From Chimonanthus salicifolius (taxonomy: Eukaryota > Streptophyta > Magnoliopsida > Laurales > Calycanthaceae), in the NCBI GenBank assembly GCA_013350335.1, contig CM023534.1, positions 21,471,302 through 21,535,301 of the forward strand: DNA of 64,000 nt. Reading direction: 5' to 3'. Shown here piece by piece: positions 10,503-23,439 of this stretch; position 1 is the first letter of the stretch; each line of letters opens with the position of its first letter. The position numbers and the translations under genes were made by a program. The notes beneath the pieces were generated by a model. It ran no database searches and was not told where the DNA came from. It was given only the letters and a program-made list of their open reading frames with translations.

Positions 10503-13500
10503 TCAAGCCGCACTTTCAAAGGAAACTCTAGTATGTGTACTTCTCGGCTGCTTCATTGAAGCAGAAGCAAGGCCCTGAAGCAATTTTACCACTTCAACAG
10601 TGTCATCTAGATAGTATTTTGCCTTGCTTGGCTTTTGCCCAACAGTGCATGCAAAGATCTCAGGGACCACTGGCAGAGACGGCCGAGAAACTGTGCTTGA
10701 AATGCTCTCAAACATATCCTCGTCAGAACGATCATCTCCTATGCACATCACAAAATCTGGTGGTTTCCCACTGCTGACCATTGTCGAAAGAAGGTTCTCT
10801 GCAACCAATCCTTTACTCACTCCCTGCATGTCACCCAGATAATTGAAGAGAAAATTAGTAAAAGTACAACAATGTTTTTTGGTCCATATATGTAAGAGAA
10901 TATTCATTGATAACACATGTGGATCCATATCTCACTTGCTTTTCAAGGGCCTGACTTGATCTGAAGGCCTAACTTTCAACCTAAGCCCAATATAAACCCA
11001 AGGACCCATTGTATCCAATACACATTTATATATAAAATAAATAATCTTTATCTATCTTAATTTAACATTCTAACCTTTATAACTTAAATATAAATAACTT
11101 AAAATCCTTATCATCCAAAAGCTCAACCCAATTCCAAATATAAATTCCCTCAAACCCACCTCTCCCCAGCCACATATTTAAATAGAACTTGAAATTACAC
11201 ATTTGCTAGCATGCAAACAAGAGATTGAATATCTAAAATTGTTTGCTAGTAATATTGGAATAGTAGTGGGAAAGGATGAGAGAGCGCAAGGTAAATTGAA
11301 GTGTCTGAAAATCCAAAGTCTTGTTTGTGCCCTAATTTAAAATAATAAGGTGTTCGTTCCTCCCCTCCCCCCCCCACACCCCACCCCACCCCACCCCACC
11401 CCACCCAATTTCTTTCTCCCCTACTCCCCCACCATTCACACTTCAGTTGAAAGCCCATTGACAAAAGGACTAGGCCTCTAAAACCAGTATATGGTCTTCA
11501 AACCATGGCCTGCCAACATACATCATGTGACCTATGAGTAGCAATAGCACTCATAGATGTACAACTTGGGTCATGTACGTGTCAACGATAGAAGCCATCA
11601 GTACATTCTTAATTCACAGAGAACCGATATTGACTAAAGTTGTAATTTCCTTATGGAAGCAATTTTGCTCAAAGGCCATACCTGTGGTTTAACTTCCACG
11701 ATATGCTGACCCCTTTTAACAACCACAGGCTCATTTGTCAGTACACTTTCTAGATGATCCAACAGTTCCTTAGCTTGGCAGGACCCAAAATCAGGATCTG
11801 CATCTTGATGATGCCAGACCAATGCACTCTCCTTTGATTCTATGCAAGAACCATCAGTTGTCTCCGTATATAGTGTCATAACAGGTTCTGCAATTTTTTT
11901 CCAATCAAAATCACCCGATAGTGAACAGGTTTCCCAGTAGGAGGATTTGCTCCACCTAAACCAAGAGCAAGACAAAATAACAATCAGAAAATTTTCTTAG
12001 TTCATAATCATGGATGCATGCATAGATGAACTACTGGAGCTAAACCAAAAGTTGAAGCATATCAGAAAGGTCCTGATGCATTCCCCATAACATGTCCTCA
12101 CGCATCTGTTAATAAAAGCAGGGACGACATCATGCTGATTCAAACATTGATCTGCTGCACATCCCATGGATGAAGGATTCCCTCAACAAAGATCCAAGCA
12201 TAAAATATGGTAGCCAACCACTCTTTCAGCTACAAAACATATATGATTAAAAAATGGCCCAGAAGAAGGCCAATTACTAGATGGCTTAAATATGAATCCG
12301 TCTTTTAGGGAATTCCGTCCAAACTGGGGAACTTGAGATCAATGGTTTGGACCATCATATCATGAATGGCAGGTGTACCAAATCAGCACATAAATCAGTA
12401 AATTGTATACAAATCCCCATGCATGGTGAACCCACAATTCTTCCAAGTAACATACCTTACGAAATAGCCATGCTCAGCAGCAATTCCCAATGTTTCACAT
12501 GGAGCAAACCACTCACCCAGGCAACTACGTCCCCTACCACTAACAATGAACACAGTATTCTTAGGATCATTACACAAGCTGTTCAGGACTGATATGACTT
12601 CTGCACTGGGAGTTTTGCTAATAGAAGTTTGGGGCATGACAGTACCATCATAGTCCAAAAATATTGCCCTTCTATTTGTCCTCTTGTATGCCGAGACAAT
12701 GTGCTCAATGGATAACTTCCTAAAGTTTGGAGAAAGTGCCACCACTCGGAAACCCAAACCAAATCCAATACCCCAACAACGTCTGCTATAATGATCCTTG
12801 CATGCTCTCTCAAGATCCTGTTCAAAACTGCGAGCCCAATAAGCCACATCATGTGAGATAACATACCGGTAATGCTTCTCATGGCGCAATTGCTTCTCAA
12901 AATAAGGCATGGTAAGTGCTGAATTTAAGGCATCCGCCACAGCATCAATGTTCCATGGGTTTACTCGGATGGCTCCACTTAGAGATGGAGAGCAACCTAT
13001 GAATTCAGATACAACTAGCATACTAGTGCGAGAGGAGTCCACACAAATGCCAACAGCTTTATCCATCTCTTGAGTTCCTTGCCTGCAAACTACATATTTG
13101 TATGGAACTAAGTTCATACCATCCCTCACAGCATTTACTATGCAACATTCTGCCATCACATAATAGGCAATCTTCTCATAACTAGGAACAGGATGGTCAA
13201 TCAAAATCACAGGTTCATAGCTAGGAGAGCCATAAATCTTGTTGATCCTTTTGACTGTCAAATTTGCTTCATTTCTTGCTTCCTGGACATCTTTCCCCAT
13301 ACTCCTTGCTGGATTGGTAATTTGAATCAGGACAAGATTTCCCCTCAACTCTGGATGCTGCTTAAGAAGCTCTTCCATGGCCAATAGCTTCAAACTGATG
13401 CCTTTGAATATGTCCATGTCATCTACACCCACAATCAACTTCTTCCCCTTGAACTTTTCTTGGATCTCTTTAACTTTGTTGACTGTAGAAGGAAGATTTA

Positions 13501-14443
13501 AAACAGATTCAAGACGACCCATGTGGACACCAACAGGAAGAATCTTAATGCTTACTGTCCGACCGTAGTATTCAAGCCCAATGTAACCTCTCTTAGACTC
13601 ATAATCTAAACCTAGCATCCTGCTGCAACAAGAGAGGAAGTGACGAGCATAGTCAAATGTATGAAACCCAATTAGGTCGGAATTTAGCAATGACATCAAA
13701 ATCTCTTCTCTGACTGGAAATGTCCGGTAAATTTCTGAGGAAGGAAAAGGGCTATGGAGGAAGAAACCAAGTTTAATTCTATGGAATCTCTTTCTCAAGA
13801 ATGTAGGTAGAACCATGAGGTGATAATCATGAATCCAGACATAATCATTATCTGGATTAATCACCTCCATGACTTTATCCGCAAATATTTTATTAGCAGA
13901 GACATAAGCCTGCCAAAGAGAGCGGTCAAAGCGTGCACAATGATCAGGACAGATGGGGAGCATATAGTGGAAAAGGGGCCAAAGCTGCTGTTTGCAAAAA
14001 CCATGATAGAATCTTTTCTGAAGTTCAGGGGACAGAAATGTAGGCACACAACTATATTCTTCCAGCAGTTTTTGAGCAACGTCTTCCTGTTCACTTACAT
14101 CAATGTCAACCTTTAGAGAACCCACATAAATAACTTCAGTATCAGATGAGAAACCATCCTTAAGTTGGAACAAAAGAGAATCCTCGTCCAAATTGAAGCA
14201 CCATCCTCCATTTGCAAGATCCTTTTGGGCATGCAGGGGAAGCTGATTCGCTACTATAATTATCCGTTTACAGCATTTCGATGAAGCATCTTCTGAATCC
14301 TCATCATTACTGCCAAAATCATCTAGATCAGAGATAATCCCAGGAGCAGTCATCACCCGTGGAAGTATTCTAGATGGCTTGGGTATGTCTAATATGTCTC
14401 CTGATGTCAAACCGAAAAGGTTTGTGCATGAACTTGAGACCAT
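10503..14443 (-). CDS. TPS9: Class II trehalose-6-phosphate synthase/phosphatase-like protein (TPS8/9/10 type)
   Basis: Three coding exons join to 860 aa: 14443-12456, 11955-11682 and 10823-10503. Introns start GT and end AG, and the splice phases agree. The product is a two-domain protein. A GT20 trehalose-phosphate synthase-like part (about 60-545) shows WPLFHY (155-160), HDYHL (205-209) and RDGMNL (440-445). A HAD phosphatase-like part (about 590-840) shows LDYDGT (596-601), SGRG (635-638) and GDD (783-785). In the synthase part, GVDDMDIFKG (339-348) replaces the class I GVDRLDYIKG, and SEFIGCSPSLSG replaces the class I loop. Both are class II hallmarks, so it is probably regulatory and without synthase activity. 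The N-terminus (MVSSSCTNL, LPRVMTAPGIISDL) and C-terminus (THTRVSFES) are closest to Arabidopsis TPS8/9/10. An open frame continues 37 codons upstream, but the family start is the Met at 14443. No frameshift or stop was seen. Confidence 0.95.
10824..11681 (-). other. TPS intron 2
   Basis: Donor CAG|GTATGG at the 11682/11681 boundary and acceptor TGCAG|GGAGTG at 10824/10823. It is AT-rich and contains a (CCCCA)n-type microsatellite at about 11361-11408. No insertion with recognisable ends was seen. Confidence 0.85.
11361..11408. repeat. C-rich microsatellite (CCCCA)n in TPS intron
   Basis: A run of C followed by repeated 'ccccacccca' words. It is a simple repeat in the second TPS intron and likely to be length-variable. 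Confidence 0.85.
11956..12455 (-). other. TPS intron 1
   Basis: Donor AAG|GTATGT after 12456 and acceptor TTTAG|GTGG before 11955. It splits an arginine codon in phase 2. About 500 bp with no recognisable insert. Confidence 0.85.
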
Positions 14444-17400
14444 TATTGCCAGAAAGAGTAAGACCACTACAGTATCCTCTAGAAATACTTTGAGCCTTTT
14501 AGATGGTGGGGAATTAGATAACAAACACTTCAATCTCCAGTTTGAGAGTATCAATGTCTAAGCACCTGTACAAGTACTGCATTAATTGCAGAAGGCAAAA
14601 AGACAAGTTAGGTCATTGGATATGATTTACATATCTTGCAGAAGACAAATGAATGTAGAGAGAATAGTTTTGATAGACAATATGCATATAGATTACATTC
14701 GATTATCATAATGGATCCACAGATCACTCAACAAAGTGCCAACTCAGTATATCTTGAGTATACAACACATGACTTTCCCTCCCCTCCCTCCCTTCCCCAA
14801 CCTCTTCCTTTCTTTTTCTGCTTTTTTTTTTTTTTTTTTCTAATTTGGACAATTGCTATATTACCCTTTTAGCATTAATTTCAAGGCTGTTGGGCAAAAG
14901 GTTTTTTTTTTCAAAGATATAAATATTTGTAGTACAAACACAATTGTGTAGATCATAAGAATGGTACCAAAACAGATATACCCTCTGCTATACCTGAAAT
15001 AAACATATGTGCAATTGCTTGAACAGGAGCAGATGATATAAGTTTCTATTTACATGTATAGGGCAAATAGATGTTATTGCCTGATACGACATGAGTGAAA
15101 TATGAACAATCTATGATTATTTTGTAAAAAATGAAGTAGATGCTTCAGGAAAAAACAATCAATTACTTAAATGTCCTTACATTAATGATTCCTCTAATCA
15201 GGTATCAATTGTGCAGTACCAGAAGGATTCCCAATCTAACTTCACCCAAAATGGTAAAATGAGAGCACAAATTAAACGGGGGTTCTTTCTTCTTTTCATG
15301 ATCCTTGTGTACAACTTTTGCCACCAAATAGCAAGCAGTAGCCAACAGACACCAAATCTTATCATATCAAAAGGAGGAAGAAATGGAACATAGAACTTAC
15401 AAATAAACGTTAAACATTCTGACTTTGTCTAGGTCAATTGGTTGCATTGAAGCTTGATTTCTTACCTGAAACCCCATGAAAAGAAGAAAAAAAATGACAG
15501 TCAGAGTATCATCAGGTTACCATTGATATCTATACAAGTGGAGAAGACTATATACAAGTTTTATTATGAAAGGGGGAAACAAAGATCTTGGTTACTCACC
15601 AAGTTCTAAGTTCTAACCCAAAGCGAGGTCTCAGACATTCTTGACGATCAACCTACTAAGTCCCAAAATTTTGAAAAAAAGTTGAAGCTTTATGCCAGTA
15701 TAAGGTTTCAAAAACAAAATACAAAATCTTACTCAATTTAATTAAAGATGGAAAATACAGAAAAAATGATTGTTCATTTCAAAAAAATAATACAAAATAA
15801 AATCCCGATAAATCCAAACAGAAACATGAGATAATGGCGTCTTTCCAGATGTTCATAATCCGTGGAAAATCCTCGTGACGATTTGGATTTGCTTTATCCA
15901 GAAAGCATTAACCAGTTCTCTCTACCACCCCTTCTTTATTTATGGCATCTATATATCACGTCACCTTTCCACGTTGGCTAATTCATAATGGTTTTACTCG
16001 TTTTCTTTTCTCATCCAATATTTCAGTACTTTTCTATATCTATTCTTTATTCCCCATAATCGAGTTGAATTCCATCATTTCATGCCTCCTAAAGAGCGTC
16101 TATATAAGAAATAATAGTATAATACCTAAAATTGGGAGAAAAAGGTTCCATTTCATGATAATATATGAAAAGATAAATAATTTTATAATACTTTTCCTTT
16201 TTTTCCTGAGAAATGATCGGGTCTAGGAGACCTGACCTTGTTTCATCTTTGCCATTCATAATTAAAAGAAATTTGAATTTTTAAAATATAATATTTTTTT
16301 AAAATGAATGGTGAAATGCAGGTTCTGACTCAGGTCTCCTGCACCTATCATTTCTCCTTTTCTTTTTCTTTCAATGCTTCTCTGTATATAATTTCTTAAA
16401 TTCCAGTTGGAATTCCTCTTTTCATCCTTCTCCAAACAGGTTTAGGAGTTCATCTGGAATTCCATGATTCTAGAAGAGGTACAAAAATATTTTAGATAAA
16501 TACAAAAAATATTAACACCTTATTTCATTATAATTTTTTTGGTTCTTCTCCTTATATATTTCCAAACTTCTCAAGTTTCTTCTCCCCATGCCTTCCAAGC
16601 AGCTTCTAGAATTTATGCATCAAACACTTTCAAGATTTATTTTTTAAACAAAGTTGAAAATATCATTATATAAAATATAAAAGTACTAATATCTAATTTC
16701 ACGATATTTTCCTCTTTTTGTTTTTAATATATAATATTTGAAAAAAAATTCAATATCTATATTTAACTTCTCATCCACAAATTGTATTTTGTTATTTTCA
16801 TGCCTTCCAAATGGCTACTAGGATCTTTTCCTCTTTTTTTTTTTGAATTTACGTGTGGAAATCTGCAAAAAAGGAAAGTAATAAATTTTCGAAATCTATA
16901 TTCCAGCAGATAAAATTCCTGAGACATTTTTTAAAACAGTTTCTAATTTTTTCATATTCCACATTTAAAAAAAAGAATCAGAAGAAGATGAAGAAGAAGA
17001 ATCAAGAACAAAAGCGTACTAGAATCGCAGTAATGCCTACAAACTAAAACCAAAGATGGGATCTCAGAAAATACGAGCCTTCTAAACCTCGACATGAGAT
17101 AAACGGCTCGAAGAGAAATTCTTTAAAAAAAAACAGAGTGGGAAATGGAACCAGATCGCCGATCATACTCATTTTTCAAGGAAGTTACCGTTTTCATCGA
17201 AATTGACGCAAATGAGGTGAAAATTCCATTGGAAAGAGCAAATATATCAAGTAGCAAAAAGAAAACAGCAGCACAATGAGAATCTGGAAACAGTACCGAA
17301 ACCGTAGTTTTGAAAGCAGAGAGAGATCAGACACATCGCGATCTGTCCTGGAAAGAGAGGTTCGATGATGATTATTCCGGCGACGCCTGGCGGCTAATTT

Positions 17401-17560
17401 CGTCCGATTCCTGCGTGAATCTCAGATTCCGGCCTGAAAATGTGAGAAATATCAGCTTCCGTTCATTTAAGGGAGAGAGAAAGACCGGGGAGAAGGTTTA
17501 CTTGGGTTTTAATTTTAACTGCGGTTGAGATGCGTTTAATCTTCTTTTAGTGGGTTAAGA
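14444..17560 (-). other. Probable TPS 5' leader with intron(s), not resolved
   Basis: No coding gene is seen between the TPS start and about 17.56 kb. Class II TPS genes often have an intron in the 5' untranslated region. Candidate splice signals on the minus strand include CAG|GTAAGAAATC near 15466 and AG acceptors near 14565-14600, but exon borders cannot be fixed from this sequence alone. 17290-17540 is less AT-rich and pyrimidine-rich on the minus strand, as first exons of plant leaders often are. The TPS reading frame stays open from 14443 up to 14554, so a longer N-terminus cannot be formally excluded. Confidence 0.4.
16208..16356. mobile_element. Small foldback MITE
   Basis: A 149-bp element whose ends are inverted repeats of about 50 bp: left 'gagaaatgatcgggtctagg' and right '..gcacctatcatttctc', continuing inward through 'agacctga' / 'tcaggtct' and 'gccattcat' / 'atgaatggt'. 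The middle is AT-rich. TSD not resolved; superfamily unknown. It lies in the probable TPS leader intron. Confidence 0.65.
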
Positions 17561-17691
17561 AGACGCCATTGGATTTCAATTTAACTACAAGAATGCCCTT
17601 TCTTTTGTGAACTGGTGAACTACTGTTGCAACCTCCCCGTTGTTTTTGGTTGAACCGCGCTAGCGCGAAAGCGTGACCTTTGTGGGGTCGG

Positions 17692-17729
17692 CACGTGCCT
17701 TCCAAGTCTTTTCGCTTTAAGAACACGTG
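17692..17729 (-). promoter_or_regulatory. Paired G-boxes in probable TPS promoter
   Basis: Two perfect CACGTG palindromes at 17692-17697 and 17724-17729 (32 bp apart, about three helical turns). They sit in a locally GC-rich stretch upstream of the likely TPS first exon. G-boxes are bound by bZIP and bHLH factors. A TATA-like 'tatatatag' (minus) at 17783-17790 is farther out, so the true transcription start is uncertain. Confidence 0.4.
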
Positions 17730-17799
17730 GCCCATTAAAGATAATTGAGAAGAGCGTTCGATGAGTCAAACCTGAAGTTTTCTATATATAGAAGTTTTA

Positions 17800-18700
17800 A
17801 TTGAATTTATAAGAAGTAGATGGGATAGAGTTTTAATTTAATATTTTATTTTACTGCTCTATTTAAATATTTTGATATTTTATCATACAACTTTTGTTTT
17901 AATGATTTTTCTTCGTCAGATTAACACTTTTAATTTGATTTAGGTTGGATTTAGATGGAAAGGTTTTCAGGGATTTTTCTTGTGCAAAAGAGGGTTTTTT
18001 AATAGGGTTTTTCTCTTCTACGATAATTCAGTAAAACATAACAACAGTTAGCAGAAGAAATTTAATTTCATTACAACTAATAATATTTGTGGAGCTATAT
18101 AACATAAATAATTAAAATTTAACATAAACATAATTATTAAATAATATTTAAATGTTAAAAAATAACAATATCTCTTGTGATAATATTATACAAATTTCTA
18201 TAAATTCCTTCATATGATTATAACTTAAAATGAGGGTCTTACACATGCATTCCATCTATATGAGGTGAGATAAAAAAAAAAATTCACATATAAAATTATT
18301 TTTGAGTCCTAATAAATGAAAAAAAAAAACCAACACAGCTCTCCATATAATTCATAAGTTGTTTATTGCTTCTGTGAAATATACATATAATAAATTATTA
18401 TCATAGTTTATCAAAAATCTAAGTTAATGAGTCCCATCTAATACAAAATTAATATAAGGATCTATAATCACAACTCAAAATGGAGTCCGAACACTTGCTT
18501 CCCACCTATAAAATATGAGAAAAAATATTTATTTTTAGTTCTTATCGAGCATCAGAGTAAAATAAAATAAAAACTCAACATATCTCTTTATACATACTCA
18601 TAATGCGTTCACATGAGTTTTGTGATATCCACTCCACGTGTAAAATACGGTATAAAAAATAATAAAGAACTCATAATTTATATATCCCATCATCAACATA
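17800..18700. other. AT-rich intergenic DNA, no gene seen
   Basis: No domain-bearing frame, RNA gene or element end was recognised. Confidence 0.5.
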
Positions 18701-18705
18701 ATCAT

Positions 18706-19292
18706 TGTCACGATCTGACCTAACAAGATATTGTTCTCTTTGGGCCACACACATACGGACCCTGAAGGTTTTGCTTTGGGCCCAATCCACTAGGCCAAGC
18801 CCAAAAGACCTCTTGTTTGATGAGGGCTGCTTCCCTCTCTTATAACCCCTTCCATCCCCAGCTAGTTGGGCGATATAGGACTTTTTTCCCACACGCCCAA
18901 CTGCTGCTAGGTGGATGCTACAATCCACCCCCTTAAGATCAGAGCCATCCCTGGCTCTGTCATATCACATTGACAAAGGTCTACATAGGCAACACAAAAC
19001 ACACATAGGCAGAGAGCCCACACAAGCCGAGAGCCCACACAGGCCGACAGCGGAACCATGCTCTAATACCAATTGTTACGACCCGACCCGATCTGATCGA
19101 ACAAGATATTATCCTCTTTGCCACATTGGACCCTCAAGGTTTTGCTTTAGACCTGGTCCACTAGGACATGTCCAAAAGGCCTTTTGTTGGATGAGGGCTA
19201 CTCCCCTCTCTTATAACCCCCTCCATCCCAGCTAGCTGGGCGATGTGGGACTTTTTTCCCACACGCCCAACTGGTGTTGGGTGGGTGCTACA
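18706..19292 (-). mobile_element. TRIM (miniature LTR retrotransposon), copy 2
   Basis: Two similar direct repeats, 18706-18922 (217 bp) and 19074-19292 (219 bp), each begin tgt..acg and end 'tgctaca'. They enclose only 151 bp. Read on the minus strand, the primer-binding site TGGTATTAGAGC (19060-19071) differs by one base from the initiator-tRNA-Met complement, and a purine tract 'cttaagggggtgg' lies at 18925-18937. Flanks ATCAT / ACCAT are a 4/5 match, a decayed 5-bp TSD. There are no coding frames. The LTRs differ at many sites, so this copy is older than the 24068 copy. Confidence 0.85.
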
Positions 19293-19375
19293 ACCATAAT
19301 TACAAATCAACACATAAAAAATAAAACAAGTCCAATAAAGTCCATAACAATAAAGTGTCCATAACAGATGGTCCA

Positions 19376-21757
19376 TGTAACGCCCCGTCCCGTTACGGGC
19401 GCGTTATCTCCGAAAAACCTCAGAAATCTACAAAAGATAGATATCGGATACAAGAATAGCAGCAATTTTTTTTTTTTTAAACGGGTAACTACTTCCCGTC
19501 CAACAACCCACAAGTTCAAAACTAGAATAAATACAACGAACCACAAATGTAAACTAATCAACAGATTATACAGTCATCCAAACAAACATGTGATTGAATC
19601 TATGTGACTAAAGTTCTCGAACATCAACATAGCATAATCATAAGCTTTTATTCTCTACTACTCCTCTCCTGGTACTTGCTCAAGGGGCCCACCTGGCCCC
19701 TCCGTGGTCGGGGCACCTGAAAGGTAAGGGGTGAGCAAAACAGCCCAGCGAAAGAACATATCACATATCAACAAGGTAGTTATGGATCACATATGAAAGG
19801 GGCAGTAAATATCACAAGTGAATAAAACATCCATGCCTACGATACTCAACTACTCTATTAACCGATATTCCATTAACCAAATCCAATAAATCATCTCCAA
19901 AGTCCACATCAGGTCCTCCAACGAACCCCGGTCTCCCTACCAGTATCATCGGGAGACTAAAGAATACACAACTGCCTCACCCACACGAGTCGTGTCAGAA
20001 ACCACCTCGACCACGCCCGAGGGAACCAAACTCTAGGGTAGGCACCTCGACCACCGGAACACAATGGGGAGACCCACATCCCCCATGGGGTCTCGACCGC
20101 CGGAGTGTAACGGGGAAGTCCTCCCAACCACCAAACTCATCTCAACATCATGAATGTATACACATAAACAAAACCTCTCATGCATGCACATAGTATCATG
20201 ATCATGTATGACAACACTAACATGTTCTGGCATGACATCAATATCAACAACATGTCTCATCATGCGGTCAACGACACATAGCATTGCTTAGATTCATACT
20301 TCTATATCCAACATGCGATTACATATGCATATTATACGTAAACATGTAAAGCATCACAATATTTTCCAACGATTGTGTTCAACATCCAGCTACACTTGTC
20401 TCATTCATCATGATATCATATGTGTGTTGTGATTAAACACAAACATATTTTAAACAACTTTCAGGCATCAATAACCATTCATTCAATCAAAATTTTTCAT
20501 TAATCGCATATAATTGACTTGGGTGAACCCAAACGGATCCCTTGCCACATATTCGTTTCAATGGTTCCCTAACCGAGTGGCTTAATAAACAGAAGGGTCC
20601 CATTCAGGTCACTCGATGTCCAAGATTATAAGTTAAGAATGCGAATACATGCTAAAACAGTGATAAGTCCCCTCACCTGTGTGTCTCCTTGAAATCCAAT
20701 GCGAGAAAACGAGTTCGGGGGGTTGAAGGAGCTCAATCTATTGAAACAAGAATAGGTGGGTAAGAAATTGGGATGAAACGGGTCAAACTGGGCAAGGAAT
20801 GCAAATGGGCCCGAGAACGGGTCGGGTCCGAATCGGGCCTGACTGGGCGGGGCCGAAACTGGTGGGCTGGGCCGGATCTGGCGAATAGGGCCAAATCTAG
20901 CAGCTGGGCCGGGTTACCGGGGTCCAAAATCGGGACCCGGCTGAGTCAACTCGCTGCTCCGAGTGACTCAGCCAAAGGGGAAGGGGAAGAAGAGGGAAAG
21001 AGGGGAAGAAGAAGAAGAAAGAAAGGAAACCAGAGAGGGGGAGGGAGAGAAAGGGAAAGAGAAGGAAATCGGAAAGAGGGAAAGGAAAGAAGGGAAAACA
21101 ATTACCTCTAATCGGTCGACGGCGGGAGAGCTAGAAGATCGACTGCTGGGGGCCCGAACCTTTGATTTGGTGAACAGCAGACGGCGGCAGATGGGGAAGA
21201 AAGAGAAAGGGAATAACAGAGAGGGAAGGGGGAAACAAGCCTCCGAGAGAGAGAGAGAGAGAGGGACAGCAGGAGAAGGGAAAAAGGAGAGGGAGAGAGA
21301 CTGGATCGAGAAAGAGAGAAGGAGGAAGGAGATGGGGGGGCTGCGGCAACACTGTAGCAAATCGCTACAGTGCTGCGAAAGGGGAAAATAAGAGACTCGG
21401 GTCGTCTAGGGTTTTAGGGTTTTGAAATTATTTATTTTATTTTATACTAAGGTTTTGAAAATAAATTTCTTTTCAAAAGAAATAAAATACAAGGAATTCG
21501 AGAACCCGAAAAAATTTCGAATAACAAACGTCGATCGGGAAAAAGTGTGATTTTTCAACGATTTTTTTTTCATGACAATATACATACAAATTATGTAATT
21601 ACTAAAATGCCCTTTGAATTTTCAAACTCAAAAATTCGATAACTGGGCCCACCACGGCACCCACACTCTCTTCACTGCTACCAAGGTCCCAAAGACAACT
21701 CAGAGATTCAAAAATCTCTCCAAAAAAAAAAAATAAAACTCGGAACGGGTCATTACA
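19376..21757. mobile_element. Solo LTR, ~2.4 kb, probably Gypsy type
   Basis: It begins 'tgtaacgccccgtcccgtta' and ends 'gaacgggtcattaca'. Flanks GTCCA (19371-19375) and GTCTA (21758-21762) are a 5-bp TSD with one change. No internal protein domains are present, so this is a single long LTR. It contains a GA-rich stretch (20960-21340), which explains long false open frames, and a palindrome 'cactgtagcaaatcgctaca' + 'gtg' at about 21350. The Gypsy assignment rests on LTR length and on the TGTAACGCCCC start; orientation is not determined. Confidence 0.75.
20960..21340. repeat. GA-rich low-complexity tract
   Basis: A long stretch of gaa, gag and gga words on the plus strand, including a (GA)n run near 21246. 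It lies inside the solo LTR. The long open frames on both strands here are compositional. Confidence 0.85.
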
Positions 21758-22323
21758 GTCTATTCTTTCTAAGTTCCAAAATGGTTCATCATTGCCTATA
21801 AAAAGTTAATAAAGTCTAAGAAACTAAAACTTCTATGGAATAAGATTAGTTGATGTGGGGATTCATCTCAAATTACGTAGTAGTGAAAGGTGGAGCAGGT
21901 CTAGTCAAGGGAGCAACAAATTGAGCAAGAAGTGATGCAGAGCTTGATGATTGAGAAACAGTTGGGGCAGTACAACCAAATGGTGATGTTGAAAAGGATA
22001 AAGAAGATCCAACAATTGCAATAATTTCGGATAAATGATTTTGCAACCAATTTGGTCATATGTGAGTATGCAGTTCCAAAAACACAAATACCCTCATATC
22101 ATCAGTTATTATGTGTTTGATAGTTGGATAGGTCAACTCAAGAAAAATGTTTGGGATCTTAGATACATACTTACAAACTATCTGTTCTCACCTCATCTAC
22201 TCTACTTTTCATTTTTATATTTAAAAGTCATTATATTAACATGAGATCCATATTTCTCTATAGCATTGGTCATTCTTTCCATCGAAGATGTTATACATTC
22301 TCCTATCTCATATTTACATTCTC

Positions 22324-23010
22324 CTATCTCATATTTCCTTGTCTTATTTCTTTGCCTACTCCTGTTACATTTGAAGAAGGTTGAACTCCAGACGGCTTGT
22401 ATGGTGTTGATCTTGGTTCATCCACAAATGCTACAGTGTTAATTTTCTTGAACGTCTCGAGCTCATTGAGATTAATGGGATGAGAATCCAACAAGTTTTC
22501 ACCATCACTAACTGCAGGTGTTAGATGACTAGTTGAGCCTGGGGTATGTGCAGCAGAGGAACCCATGATATCATTATATATATCATCACCAACTATTGCA
22601 CCACATCTAGTAGCCACATTTTTCTCAAATATGATAAGAATTTTTCATATAGTGGGAATTTCTTAATTTTATATTGAGCTAAGCGGTGATGCTTTTGCAA
22701 ATAAATATAAGAAAATTATATTAGATAACATAATGACCTTAAGCTCAATTTACATAAAGTTGTGCATAAAAAGATTTTATTAAATCATACCTCATAGAAC
22801 ACATCCATATCATCTACCTCACTTGTAAAGCATTTCCCTGTTGGATTCCATCTAAAATTAGACTTATTTGATATTTCAAATAATGCATTATATGTTTTTC
22901 TCCATGTCTTCATATGGATTTTGAAATTTTCTCAATACAAATTTGTCATTTGTGATGAATTAAATTTCTCCACTACCTTTTTTCATGCATTTGTGGTGAA
23001 TTTTCCATCA
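22324..23010 (-). pseudogene. Harbinger-associated Myb/SANT-like gene remnant
   Basis: On the minus strand, about 22790-22925 reads LKTWRKTYNALFEISNKSNF, then RWNPTGKCFTSEVDDMDVFYE. That is the end of a Myb/SANT-like trihelix domain with the W..NP signature. It is followed by a likely intron (GTATGATTT...TTGCAAAAG), then HHRLAQYKIKKFPLYEK and ATRCGAIVGDDIYND. This layout is that of plant 'L10-interacting MYB domain' / PIF-Harbinger accessory proteins. Frame changes near 22640 and missing N-terminal sequence make it non-functional. A Harbinger transposase scrap lies just to its right. Confidence 0.55.
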
Positions 23011-23439
23011 ACTCATTCTCCTTGATGTATTTGATCAATCATCCATTTCTAATGTCCAATAAACATTTTTTGAGGTACTTGATGCAACTCTTTTTCCACT
23101 TTGTTTTTCCATCTCTAATGCCGAATAATAAAAATATAAAAACATGTGCAAAAGTATACATTATGCGTATTCCATGTATGACTCATATAAGATCACATAT
23201 GCATCCCATTATTCTCAAATTAATTCAAATATCATGTGTATATCAATCAATTCAAAAAGGACCAAATAATAAAATATTAAATATCATCCCATCATACTTT
23301 AATCAATCAAATCAAAGAGGATAAAAAAGGTAAAACACTAGCGATATGATTTTCGATATGTACATCAATCACTCATAGAATTAGCCAAAATATCTATTTT
23401 TTAGCCCAAATTTTTCTATGAGACGTGGATGATGAAGCT

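Noticed and set aside
14444..14554. 37-codon N-terminal extension of TPS
   Set aside because: Class II TPS proteins start at the MVSS-type Met; the extension has no family match and is probably leader sequence that happens to be open.
20963..21391. Long frames on both strands in the GA-rich tract
   Set aside because: Low-complexity Glu/Arg/Lys or Ser/Leu/Pro translations caused by composition, inside a solo LTR.
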